Shown here piece by piece: positions 16,609 through 24,271 of a DNA stretch of 64,000 bases. The stretch is from NCBI RefSeq assembly GCF_000188155.2, contig NZ_KE124774.1:99501-163500 (forward strand), written 5' to 3'. The notes under the pieces are model-generated. The model was given only the letters and a program-made list of their open reading frames with translations, searched no databases and was not told the origin of the DNA. The position numbers and the translations under genes are program-made. Every line of letters starts with the position of its first letter. Position 1 is the stretch's first letter. Source of the DNA: Methylocystis sp. ATCC 49242. Lineage in GTDB: Bacteria; Pseudomonadota; Alphaproteobacteria; Rhizobiales; Beijerinckiaceae.

Positions 16609-17783
16609 TTCAACCTGCATTTGGTTTCGGGCTGGTCGAGGCCGAGCGTGTCGAGTTCGGTCGTCTGGTGCAGGAAACCCTCCTGCGGCGAGACGGAGAC
16701 GGTCATGCGCCCGTCCGAGAGAAGGATCGGTTGGCGCAATTGCTGGTTCCAGGGACGCAGCGTGAGGCGCACGCCCTTGAACGCCGCAATCGAGAAGTCG
16801 CCGCTCGTCATGAAATCACGCAACTTGTCGGGCGTGGCGGCGTTCACGCGCGTGGCCGCTTCGCCGATCATGCGCATGGCGAGCCATGCGCCATTGTCGC
16901 GCGCGTTCATCAGGCGGCGAAAGGTCGCCATGAAACGGTTCTGCAATTGTTGCGCGCCCCATTGCTCGTGAGCCGCGTCCCAATTGGTCGGATAAAGTCC
17001 GGCCGAGCCTGCGACCGGGCGGGCGTCCCATGTGCGATAGGGTAGATAGCCTGCAAAAACCTCGCTCTCATCGACGGCGAGCAGCGCGTCATAGGCGGGA
17101 GCGTTCTGCGTTAGCACGGGCATCTGGCGCTGGGTCTGCACGGAGCCGGAGTCGCTGCGACGCCCGCCGCCGGTGTCTTCATAGACGCGTTCCTCGACGA
17201 TCTTCGCGCCGAATTTTTTGGCCGCGCGGCGATACGCCTGCGCGAGCAATTCGTCCTGCGGATGCGAGCCCTTGATCAGCAGCCAGCGCCGCCATTGCTT
17301 CCAGATGAGATATTGCGCAAGACCGTCCGCCAGCATGGAGCGCGTGGGCGCCACATGGATGACATTGGCGCGGCAGTCTTCCTCGCGCAACCGGTCATCG
17401 GCGGCGGAGACGTTGAAGAGCAGGGCGCCTTTCCCCTTGGCGCGCTCGCTGGCCGCGAGAAGGCGGTCGGGCGCGAGATCGGCGATGATGAAAAGCGCGC
17501 CCTTGTCTGCGAGCGTGTCCACGGCGGAGGCGATGTCGGCGCCGTCGTCGAGCCTTTCGTCGATCGCCTCGAAGGACTGGTTGGTGAATTTGCCCGTTGT
17601 GTTGTTGTCGGCCGCGCCCATCAGCGCGCCGGCGAGCGTGTCGTCCGCGGCCGGAATGTCGAGGATGGAGAGAGTTTCGCGCGAATGCTGTTCGCGCAGC
17701 ACGCCGACTTTCACATTGAGCGTCTCGGCCGCGACGGGGGCGGCGGCGAGCGCGAGGCAGAGGGCGGCGGCAAGACGTTTCAT
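16605..17783 (-). CDS. lutA: Periplasmic substrate-binding protein of the lut/PQQ-ABC operon (LutA-like)
   Basis: The 392-residue protein has a signal peptide (MKRLAAALCLALAAAPVAAE) and the two-lobed periplasmic-binding fold of the branched-chain amino-acid receptor class, as in the PQQ-ABC binding family (ILDIPAADDTLAGALMGAADNNTTGKF, LLFNVSAADDRLREEDCRANVIH, RWLLIKGSHPQDELLAQAYRRAAKKFGAKIVEER). Two Cys may form the family disulphide. LutA of M. extorquens is the periplasmic component of the lanthanide importer. This is the first gene of the four-gene operon and starts 64 nt after the lanM stop, so readthrough from the lanM promoter is possible. Confidence 0.83.
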   Translation of the reverse strand: MKRLAAALCLALAAAPVAAETLNVKVGVLREQHSRETLSILDIPAADDTLAGALMGAADNNTTGKFTNQSFEAIDERLDDGADIASAVDTLADKGALFIIADLAPDRLLAASERAKGKGALLFNVSAADDRLREEDCRANVIHVAPTRSMLADGLAQYLIWKQWRRWLLIKGSHPQDELLAQAYRRAAKKFGAKIVEERVYEDTGGGRRSDSGSVQTQRQMPVLTQNAPAYDALLAVDESEVFAGYLPYRTWDARPVAGSAGLYPTNWDAAHEQWGAQQLQNRFMATFRRLMNARDNGAWLAMRMIGEAATRVNAATPDKLRDFMTSGDFSIAAFKGVRLTLRPWNQQLRQPILLSDGRMTVSVSPQEGFLHQTTELDTLGLDQPETKCRLK

Positions 17784-17847
17784 GACGCCCTAAATGGCCG
17801 CTTTGGCGCGCGGGATCAAGTCGGAGAGCCCGCGCGCCGTGCTATTG

Positions 17848-18249
17848 TCAGCGCGTCACGCGCAGCAGAGCCTTGCCCTTCGCGGATTTGAACTCCTGCT
17901 CGTCGAGCGTGCCGTCATTGTCCGGGTCCGCTTCCTTGAACATCGCCGCGACCATGGCGAGGAACTCGTCTTTGGTCAGCGTGCCGTCGTTGTCCGGGTC
18001 GGCGGCGGTGAATTCCTTGCGAGTGACTCGGCCCTGCATTTCCTTGCGGTCGATCGTCCCGTCATTGTCGGTCTCAAGCTTGCCGAACAGTTCCTCGGCG
18101 GATTTGTTGAGCTCGTTCAGATCGACGGTGCCATCATTGTCGGTGTCGAGCGCCGCGACGGGAGGCGCTTTCTTGGCCAGGGCGGGCGCGACGGGCGCGC
18201 CGATCGATACGGCAAGCGACATCGCGCCAACGAGAAGCAACTTATTCAT
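17848..18249 (-). CDS. lanM: Lanmodulin homologue (periplasmic lanthanide-binding EF-hand protein)
   Basis: The 133-residue protein has a signal peptide (1-25) and four EF-hand loops at 35-46, 59-70, 84-95 and 108-119. Loop starts are 24, 25 and 24 residues apart, the same compact spacing as M. extorquens lanmodulin, whereas calmodulin pairs are further apart. The lanmodulin hallmark, Pro at loop position 2, is kept in EF3 and EF4 (DPDNDGT) but is Thr in EF1 (DTDNDGT) and EF2 (ETDNDGT, which also starts with Glu). The tail KGKALLRVTR matches lanmodulin's ending. It sits between the lutA operon and lutH, as in M. extorquens. AGGAGG precedes the ATG. It is probably a picomolar lanthanide binder; metal preference may differ. 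Confidence 0.88.
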   Translation of the reverse strand: MNKLLLVGAMSLAVSIGAPVAPALAKKAPPVAALDTDNDGTVDLNELNKSAEELFGKLETDNDGTIDRKEMQGRVTRKEFTAADPDNDGTLTKDEFLAMVAAMFKEADPDNDGTLDEQEFKSAKGKALLRVTR

Positions 18250-18266
18250 ATCAGCCTCCTGAACTA

Positions 18267-18283
18267 TCGGGAAATACTCCCGA
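18267..18283. promoter_or_regulatory. Palindromic candidate operator upstream of lanM
   Basis: TCGGGA-N5-TCCCGA (17 bp, spacer AATAC) lies 18 bp before the lanM start codon, immediately upstream of its AGGAGG. The identical half-sites with the same spacer length recur upstream of lutH at 20896-20912. It could be a repressor/activator site or, in the lanM leader RNA, a hairpin next to the ribosome site. Confidence 0.5.
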
Positions 18284-18330
18284 AATTATAGAGGGTAATT
18301 TCCTGAATTTCCAGAACGCTTCGCCGCGAC

Positions 18331-18356
18331 AAAAAGGGCGGCCCCGAGGGGCCGCC
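18331..18356 (-). terminator. Rho-independent terminator after lutH
   Basis: On the minus strand a GGCGGCCC...GGGCCGCC stem with a short loop is followed by CCTTTTTGTC. It lies 13 nt past the last lutH codon (the TGA at 18369-18371), not the internal TGA at 18621, which supports 18369 as the true gene end. Confidence 0.75.
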
Positions 18357-18368
18357 AGTTTGTCGAGG

Positions 18369-20732
18369 TCAGTAGGTAATCTTCACGCCGCCATAAATTC
18401 CCAGGGGCGGCCCCAGCGAGACCATGCGGGGGTTATTGAAAGTGAGGAAGGATATATCCCCGGTGTCGAAGAAGGTGCCGAAGCTGCGCGTGCGCGAATT
18501 GGCGACATTCTCCAGAAGGCCATAGACCTGAATATTCGGGCCGAGCTGGTAGGACGTGCGCAGGTTGACGATCGTGGAGGGAGAAAGCGTGCCGGCGATG
18601 TTGATCTCGTCGCCGCGAATTCATGGCCCGGACGAATAGACCACATTGGCGCCGACCGACCACTTCGGCGTGACTGCGTAATCGGCGCCGGCCTTGAAGC
18701 GATGACGCGCCACGGAGGTGAGATTGGCGCCGGGCGTCACCATGATGGAGCCGTTGCCCCAGAGCTGCGCCAGCGGATTGTCCGGCGCGCCGAGAACGAT
18801 CGTCGAGCGGAAGGTCGCGTCGGTCAGCGTATAGTTGGCGTAGGCGCTGAGTTGCTCGTCGGTGTAGCGTAGGGACACTTCGACGCCCTGGCGCAGCGTG
18901 TTGCCCGCATTGGTGAAATAGCCGCGGCCGTTGATCGTGCTGGGCACAGCCAGAATGTCGTTGAAGTTGTTGGTGCGGAACAGGCCTGCGCTCCAGTCGA
19001 GCCGTCCAGGGAGATAAGCGGCGACGGCGGGAACGAACGTCGGCACGTCGAGATTGCCGCGCAGGCCGGTTTCGATCGTATGCGCCACGACCTGATTGAG
19101 CGGCGGGTCCGCGACGAGGAAATTGTCGATCAGACAGGGCCTGTTGGGATCGGCGCAACCCAGCTCCAGCGGCGTCGGCGCGCGGTTGGCTTCCGAATAG
19201 CTGGCGTATGCGGTGACGTTTTCGAGAATCTTGTAGGTCAGGCCCGCCATCGGATTGATGCGGGTGAAGACGCCATTGCCGTTCAAAGCCGTGCCGCGCA
19301 TGTCATAGAGCGCGATCCCCGCCCGATTGAAGCGCGCGCCGACGGTGGCCGTCAGCCTGTCGGTGATGTCGAGCGCATCGAGCGCGTAGACGCCGAGATA
19401 ATCGTTCGACGCCTTTACCGCGACGCTGGAGATAGCGCTGTTGGGCTCCTCGACGATATGTCCAAAGCCGCCAACCACGAGATTGGGCATGATGATGCCC
19501 AGCTCTTCATTGGCGCTGAAGGACGTCCAGCCGTGATCGTAGCTGACGCCGACCGTGAATTTGTTGTGGAAACCGAAGTAGCGATCCTCATTGGTCGCCT
19601 GCACCGTGCCGCCGATCGTGCGCGAGCGCGTCCATGTGCGGTCGATGGCGCCGATCGGCAGCTGACCGTTGAAGTAATTGGGGATGCCCGTCTCGCCGCC
19701 GTTTTCGTTTTCGCAGACATCCTCACCCGGCTCGCATTCGAATTCGGTCGTGTTGCCGTCGACGCGCGCCTGGTCGAACGCGCGGTAATGCACGTCGCCG
19801 AATAACTTCCACGTCTCGCTCGGCTGGAACGTGCCGTTGAGATCGTACATCGCCAGCGTGTTCTTGTAAGTCTGCGGCGTGGTGAAAGCGGCGCTTTCGT
19901 CGATATAGGTGAGCTCCACCGGAGCAGGGCCCGAGGCGCCGAACTTGTTGTGCCCAAGCGTGATGTTCGCATGGATTTCGCCGCTTTCGCCGCGATAGCC
20001 GACGTCGCCGTAAAAGCGCTTCACATTGGAGCCCGAGAACTGGCGATAGCCTTTGTCGCCCATGGCCTCCATCGCCATGTAGCTCGCGAAGTCGCCGGAA
20101 CGGACGCCGTATTGCATCGTGCCCTGGCGGCGGCTGCGGCTACCGAAACGACCGTCGAGTTCGAATCCCTGCCAGGTGAAGCCGTTTTTCATGTCGACGG
20201 TGACCGCGCCGCCGATGGCGACGTTGGGGATCAGGTCCCAATTGACGTTATCGCCCCAGGCCTCGTTGATTCGAATGCCGTTCTGATAGACGGCGAGGCC
20301 CTGCGGCGTGCCCGCGATCGGGGAGGCGTTGAAGCCGCGATAGTCGATTTCCGGCTGGAACGGGTTGCCGCCGACGTCATTGATGATGACGCCCGGCATC
20401 TGCTGCTGCATGCCGGAGGACATTTCGAACTGCCGCGTATTCTGGAAGTCCTTGCCGGAGACCGTGTAGGTCGCGGTGGGCACCGCATAGCGCACGATCG
20501 GCGAGACCGGTTCGGAGGGCTCGGCGGAAGGAGCGGCGGGCGCCTGTTGCGTCGGGGCCTGAGCGACGCGGGGGCCGGGCGCTCTGACCCCCGCGCGGAC
20601 GGGCGGATGGGAAGTCGAGCGCAGCGGCGCGCCGCCAACCTCGATCGTCGGCAAGGATTGCTGCGCAAGAGCGGAAGTGGAGGCCAGCGCGGCGCTCAAG
20701 GCGAGAAGTGAGATGCGAGTGTTGAACGGCAT
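18369..20732 (-). CDS. lutH: TonB-dependent receptor, LutH-like, with one internal in-frame TGA
   Basis: The outer-membrane receptor probably imports lanthanide chelates. It has a signal peptide (1-23), a Pro-rich linker, a plug domain (PGVIINDVGGNPFQPEIDYRGFNASP) and a 22-strand barrel. The frame meets TGA at 18621-18623 after residue 703, but the same frame then continues for 83 more codons that read like the last TonB barrel strands (IRGDEINIAG, NLRTSYQLGPNIQVYG, LENVANSRTRSFGTFF) and end in GGVKITY before TGA 18369. The context SSGP-stop-IRGDE suggests a TGG-to-TGA change at a Trp/aromatic position. Either a real nonsense mutation, readthrough, or a sequencing error. Without the last strands the barrel could not close. 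lanM lies downstream, as in M. extorquens. Confidence 0.82.
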
Positions 20733-20884
20733 GTCGTCGGTCTGATTCCAGTGTCTTCGTCGTCAGTCGTTATATCCCGACAAAGGCGCGCCGGAACCCG
20801 TCGAAGGGCGGGAGCGGCGCAATATTCCCGAGCTGTTGTACAAGCGCCATACTTCTGAAAAATAACGGTTTTCTAGGGCTACTC

Positions 20885-20912
20885 TCCCGACGTAGTCGGG
20901 AAAATTTCCCGA
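20885..20912. promoter_or_regulatory. Triple half-site candidate operator upstream of lutH
   Basis: Three half-sites at 11-bp steps: TCCCGA (20885-20890), TCGGGA (20896-20901), TCCCGA (20907-20912). The last two form the palindrome TCGGGAAAATTTCCCGA, matching the one before lanM. Further lone TCCCGA copies occur at 20775-20780 and 20826-20831, all within the lutH upstream region. One turn of DNA between half-sites suggests cooperative binding of a dimeric regulator. Confidence 0.5.
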
Positions 20913-20925
20913 CCCTCGGCGCGGT

Positions 20926-22239
20926 CTATTCGTGACCGAAAACGAGCGGCAGAGTTGTGCAAAGTCGCGCGCCGCCTTGCGTATCGTTCGTTATCGCCAG
21001 TTCGCCCCCGAGAGCGCCGACGCGCTCGCTCATCCCGCGCAGGCCGAGCCCGTTGCCGACGCGGACCGCCGGCAATCCCGAGCCATTGTCGCTGACCTCG
21101 AGCCGCAGACTGTCCCCTTCGCGCGTCGCGAGCACGCTGACTCGCGTCGCGCCCGAGTGGCGATAGGCGTTGGTCAAACCTTCCTGTACGAAACGATATG
21201 CGGTGAGAGCGATCGTCTCGTCGATCTCGCCGCGCGCGCCGTCGAGCGAAAGTTCGATCGAAACCTCCGGCCGCGTTTCCCGCCATCCCTGCGCCAGCGC
21301 CTGCAAAGCGTCTGCGAGTCCCATTTCCTCGAGCGCAGCCGGGCGCAGGCGGCCGAGAATGCGGCGATTCACCTGTTGCAGCGCGGCGATCTGAGAGTCG
21401 ATCCGGGCGCAGCCTTCCGCGAGGCGCGCAGGCTCTGCGTCGGGCGACGCCGCCTTGCGCGCGAGCGCTCCGACGCCCGCGCGCACGGTGAAGAGAAAAG
21501 GACCGATTTCGTCATGCAGATCGCGTGCAATGTCGCGCCGTTCTTCGTCCTGCACATGGATCATGCGCCGCACGAGGCGACGGTTCTCGTCGTCGAGCCG
21601 TTGCAGCGTGGCGGCCAGCGTATTGATGCGCTCGGCGATGGCGACGAATTCCGGCGGCCCATCGGCCGGGACGCGCACGGAGTGGTCGCCGCGCTCCAGT
21701 CGTTGCAGCCCGTCGGAAAGCGCGGCCACCGGGCGCAACGTGCGAGAAACAGCGTATGACACGAGGCCGAAAGCGGCCGCGGCGACACCCGCGCCGCCAA
21801 TCGCGAGCCAGACGATCTCCTGCCAGATTTCCGCGATCTCGTCCGCAGGGTTTGTTTCGATGACGATCGTTTCCTTCAGGGGCGTTTCAATGCGGGCGAT
21901 AATGGGGGTGGGCAGGGCGAAGGCGCGGAACCACTCGGGCGCCCGCCGATCCTGCGGCTCGGGCGCCTCCGCCCCCTGAAGCGCAACCCGCACATGCCGC
22001 AGGCGCCTTGCGTCCACGAGAATTTTCGTCAGCTCCGCCCGCGGATCCTGAGCCGTCTCGAGACGCGGAAGCGTCGCTTCGACGAGTTCCCGGGCAAGGC
22101 GCGTCGCGGCCTCGGCCTCCGTGCGCACGCGCGCGCCGGCATGCAAAATCAGGAGGCCGAAGCCGAGCGCAAGGCCGGCCGTCAGCACGGCGCCGAGCAG
22201 TAGCGACAGACGCGCACGCAGCGACAGGGGTTGAAGCAT
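20926..22239 (-). CDS. Sensor histidine kinase, NarL/UhpB type
   Basis: The 437-residue inner-membrane sensor has two transmembrane helices (about 9-32 and 143-164) flanking a roughly 110-residue periplasmic domain, then HAMP (165-215) and a HisKA_3 dimerisation box, DEERRDIARDLHDEIGPFL, with the phospho-acceptor His at 242. The ATPase domain has N-box FVQEGLTNAYRHSGA, DNGSGLP and GLGLRGMSERVGALGG. Such kinases pair with LuxR-type regulators, and one is encoded divergently at 22320. The small periplasmic domain could sense metal or alcohol; the position next to lutH hints at lanthanide/PQQ control, but this is inference. A 9-bp hairpin masks the likely ribosome site. Confidence 0.85.
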   Translation of the reverse strand: MLQPLSLRARLSLLLGAVLTAGLALGFGLLILHAGARVRTEAEAATRLARELVEATLPRLETAQDPRAELTKILVDARRLRHVRVALQGAEAPEPQDRRAPEWFRAFALPTPIIARIETPLKETIVIETNPADEIAEIWQEIVWLAIGGAGVAAAAFGLVSYAVSRTLRPVAALSDGLQRLERGDHSVRVPADGPPEFVAIAERINTLAATLQRLDDENRRLVRRMIHVQDEERRDIARDLHDEIGPFLFTVRAGVGALARKAASPDAEPARLAEGCARIDSQIAALQQVNRRILGRLRPAALEEMGLADALQALAQGWRETRPEVSIELSLDGARGEIDETIALTAYRFVQEGLTNAYRHSGATRVSVLATREGDSLRLEVSDNGSGLPAVRVGNGLGLRGMSERVGALGGELAITNDTQGGARLCTTLPLVFGHE

Positions 22240-22241
22240 CG

Positions 22242-22262
22242 GCCTCTTTCCAAGAAAGAGGC
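22242..22262 (-). promoter_or_regulatory. Hairpin overlapping the histidine-kinase ribosome site
   Basis: GCCTCTTTC-CAA-GAAAGAGGC is a perfect 9-bp inverted repeat with a 3-nt loop, ending 3 nt before the kinase ATG (minus strand). The purine arm GGAAAGAGG is the only plausible Shine-Dalgarno, so in RNA it would be sequestered. It may equally be a DNA operator in the kinase/regulator divergent promoter region. Confidence 0.45.
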
Positions 22263-22319
22263 GACTTTACGAATGGGCGCGCAGCGGTCAATCTGCGCGC
22301 GATCTTCACCGGAGGAAAG

Positions 22320-22940
22320 ATGCGCGTTCTCATCGTCGACGATCATCCGATCATCGTTTCGGGCTGCGCCGCCATGCTCGCCGCCGAAGGCGACATCGAC
22401 GTCGTCGACGCCCGCGACGCCGAAACCGGACTTGCCGCATTCGTGGAGCATAAGCCCGACGTCACCGTGGTCGACATCGGCCTGCCGGGCGTTTCGGGTT
22501 TCGAGCTGACGCGCCGCATTCTCGACCAGAAACCGCAGGCGTTGATCGTCGTCTTCAGCATGAACGATGACCCGATCTTCGCCGCCCGCGCGATCGAGGC
22601 CGGCGCCAAGGGCTATGTGACGAAGAACGACGATCCCTTTCTGCTGCTCGAAGCCGTGCGCGAAGTTGCGTCGGGCGGCGTGTTTCTCATGCCAAAAATC
22701 GCGAACCAGCTTGCTTTCGAGAAACGCGGCGGCGCGGCCAATCCCCTCGCCGCGCTCACCGCGCGCGAGCTGGAAATCCTGCGCATGCTGGGATCGGGCC
22801 TCGGCATGGCGGAAATCGCGGAAGCGACGCAGGTTTCCTACAAGACCATCGCCAACAGCTGCTCGATCATGAAGCGCAAGCTTGGCGCCCGCACGCCGAT
22901 GGAGCTGATGCGAATCGCCCTGGCGCAGAAGCTGGCGTGA
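22320..22940 (+). CDS. LuxR/NarL-family response regulator
   Basis: The 206-residue regulator has an N-terminal receiver domain with acidic pocket VDDHP, phospho-acceptor Asp 52 (VVDIGLPG), Ser/Thr switch VFSMND and Lys GAKGYVTKND. A C-terminal LuxR HTH follows (LTARELEILRMLGSGLGMAEIAEATQVSYKTIANSCSIMKRKLGA). ATG 22320 has GGAGGAAAG before it; the longer frame upstream lies antisense to the kinase gene and is rejected. It is divergent from the kinase at 20926-22239 and is its obvious partner. It is a plausible regulator of lutH/lanM or PQQ genes, by analogy with kinase/LuxR pairs that control PQQ alcohol dehydrogenases in Pseudomonas. Confidence 0.87.
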   Translation: MRVLIVDDHPIIVSGCAAMLAAEGDIDVVDARDAETGLAAFVEHKPDVTVVDIGLPGVSGFELTRRILDQKPQALIVVFSMNDDPIFAARAIEAGAKGYVTKNDDPFLLLEAVREVASGGVFLMPKIANQLAFEKRGGAANPLAALTARELEILRMLGSGLGMAEIAEATQVSYKTIANSCSIMKRKLGARTPMELMRIALAQKLA

Positions 22941-23000
22941 CGCGCGGCGCTCCCCGGTTCCGTGAGCGGGACAGTTGGCGCAACGCGCTCGCGAGCGACC

Positions 23001-24035
23001 TTACTTGCCCGGCGCGTCGGGATAGGGCTCCGGCGCCGAATAATTCGCGGGAACCGGACCCGTCAGCGCGCCGAGAAAGGCGACAATATCGGCGGCGTCC
23101 TTGTCGGATAGCGTCACATTGAGCTGCGTCTTGCCCATGACCTTCACGGCTTTCGCCAGATCGGCGACGGAGCCGTCGTGGAAATACGGCCCGGTCTTTG
23201 CGACATTGCGCAGGCTCGGAACCTTGAAGACGTAAAGATCCGTTTCGTCCTTGGTGACGTCGAAGCGGCCCTTGTCCGGGTTGGAGACGCCGGTCTCCCG
23301 CCAGTAATCGACATAGGCGCCGAACTTGTGGAACGTGTCGCCGCCGATCCCCGCGCCGCCGTGACAGGAGGCGCAGCCGAGATCGATGTATTTGCGCAGA
23401 CCCGTCTGTTCCTGCGCCGACAGGGCCGTGACGTCGCCGGCAAGAAAGGCGTCGAACTTTGAAGGCGTCAGCAGCGTGCGTTCGAAGGCGGCGACGGCGA
23501 GGCCCCAATTTTTTGAATTGATCGGGTCCTTGTCATCGGGGAAGGCCCTGGCGAACGCGCTCGCATATTCGGGAATGGCTTTCAGTTTGCCCATCGCCGT
23601 CGCCTGATCCGGATTGCCGAAGCTCGCCGGGCCGAGAAGCGATTTTTCAGCCTGATCTTCAAGCGATTCGCGGTCGCCGCGCCAATGCTGCCGGAAGTTC
23701 AGCGCCGCGTTGAAAATCGATGGCGCGTTGCGCGGATTTTCCTTGCCGAAAACGCCGATTGCTTTGGGCAGGCCGTCGCTCCCCTGCTTATCGGGGAGGT
23801 GGCAGTGCGAGCAACTCACATTGCCGTCCATCGACACGCGATTCTCGAAAAAGAGACGGCGACCGAGCTCGACCCGGGCGGCGCTGGCCGGGTCCTTCGC
23901 CGCAGGGATTGCAGGCAGCGCCTCGAACCTCTCCCTGGCGTCCGCGAGGAGTTTCTTCGCGTCGGGCGGCGCGGCGTTCGCCGGCGACGCGGCGAAAGCA
24001 AGGCAAAGAGAAGCAATGGTGACTGATTTGCGCAT
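23001..24035 (-). CDS. Di-haem cytochrome c peroxidase (MauG/CcpA family)
   Basis: The 344-residue periplasmic protein has a signal peptide (MRKSVTIASLCLAFAASPANA) and two c-haem motifs, CSHCH in the N-terminal domain and CASCH in the C-terminal domain, with the family motifs NAPSIFNAALNFRQHWRGDRESLEDQ and VPSLRNVAKTGPYFHDGSVADL. It reduces hydrogen peroxide using cytochrome c electrons, or, if MauG-like, performs oxidative cofactor chemistry. ATG 24035 has GGAGG upstream and begins the signal peptide; the longer frame from TTG 24083 is rejected. It lies downstream of pqqA, separated by a strong terminator-like hairpin. Substrate unproven. Confidence 0.85.
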   Translation of the reverse strand: MRKSVTIASLCLAFAASPANAAPPDAKKLLADARERFEALPAIPAAKDPASAARVELGRRLFFENRVSMDGNVSCSHCHLPDKQGSDGLPKAIGVFGKENPRNAPSIFNAALNFRQHWRGDRESLEDQAEKSLLGPASFGNPDQATAMGKLKAIPEYASAFARAFPDDKDPINSKNWGLAVAAFERTLLTPSKFDAFLAGDVTALSAQEQTGLRKYIDLGCASCHGGAGIGGDTFHKFGAYVDYWRETGVSNPDKGRFDVTKDETDLYVFKVPSLRNVAKTGPYFHDGSVADLAKAVKVMGKTQLNVTLSDKDAADIVAFLGALTGPVPANYSAPEPYPDAPGK

Positions 24036-24086
24036 ATCGGCCTCCGAAGAAAATCTCTCAGCCTGAAACGCCGCCGGCGCCAAGGC

Positions 24087-24145
24087 AAAAAAAATCGAGC
24101 CGGGAAGGAAAGACCGCGATCGCGGCGCATTCCTGCCGGCTCGAT
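24087..24145 (-). terminator. Long terminator hairpin after pqqA
   Basis: Outer arms ATCGAGCCGG (24094-24103) and CCGGCTCGAT (24136-24145) are perfect complements. Inside is AGGAA/TTCCT plus the palindrome CCGCGATCGCGG. On the minus strand the stem is followed by eight T (24087-24094 as A). It ends the short pqqA transcript and separates it from the peroxidase gene. Confidence 0.8.
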
Positions 24146-24193
24146 TTTGAAACTGCGGTCACCCCGCCCGAGGCGGCGATCCGCGCCGAAGAT

Positions 24194-24271
24194 TTAGATT
24201 TCGGCGGACGAGTAGCAGGTGACTTCCATGCCGACGCAGACTTCAACGATCACAGGGGTGGTCCAGGCCAT
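24194..24271 (-). CDS. pqqA: PQQ precursor peptide PqqA (orphan copy)
   Basis: A 25-codon gene encodes MAWTTPVIVEVCVGMEVTCYSSAEI (written here in pieces: MAWTTPVIVE, then VCVGMEVTCYSSAEI). It has the Glu and Tyr, three residues apart (E16-V-T-C-Y20), that the radical SAM enzyme PqqE cross-links to build pyrroloquinoline quinone. The GMEVT-x-Y core and SAEI tail match Methylobacterium-type PqqA. The ATG has GGAGGA 7 nt upstream and the gene ends in its own terminator. No pqqBCDE genes are in the window, so this is a stand-alone precursor gene, probably an extra dose or a separately regulated copy. It is located beside the lut/lanM locus, fitting PQQ-lanthanide methanol dehydrogenase use. Confidence 0.88.
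   Translation of the reverse strand: MAWTTPVIVEVCVGMEVTCYSSAEI

Noticed and set aside
17848-18249. Interpretation as an ordinary calcium-binding EF-hand protein
   Set aside because: Loop spacing (24/25/24), Pro2 in two loops, the signal peptide and the lut neighbours fit lanmodulin much better.
18369-18646. A frameshift as the cause of the lutH interruption
   Set aside because: The downstream barrel residues are in the same frame as the upstream gene (both stops at coordinates divisible by three), so only the TGA itself separates them.
14058-24271. Methanobactin cluster
   Set aside because: Expected from a methanotroph with TonB receptor and di-haem peroxidase, but no mbnB/mbnC proteins or Cys-containing leader peptide were found; the peptide gene present is pqqA.
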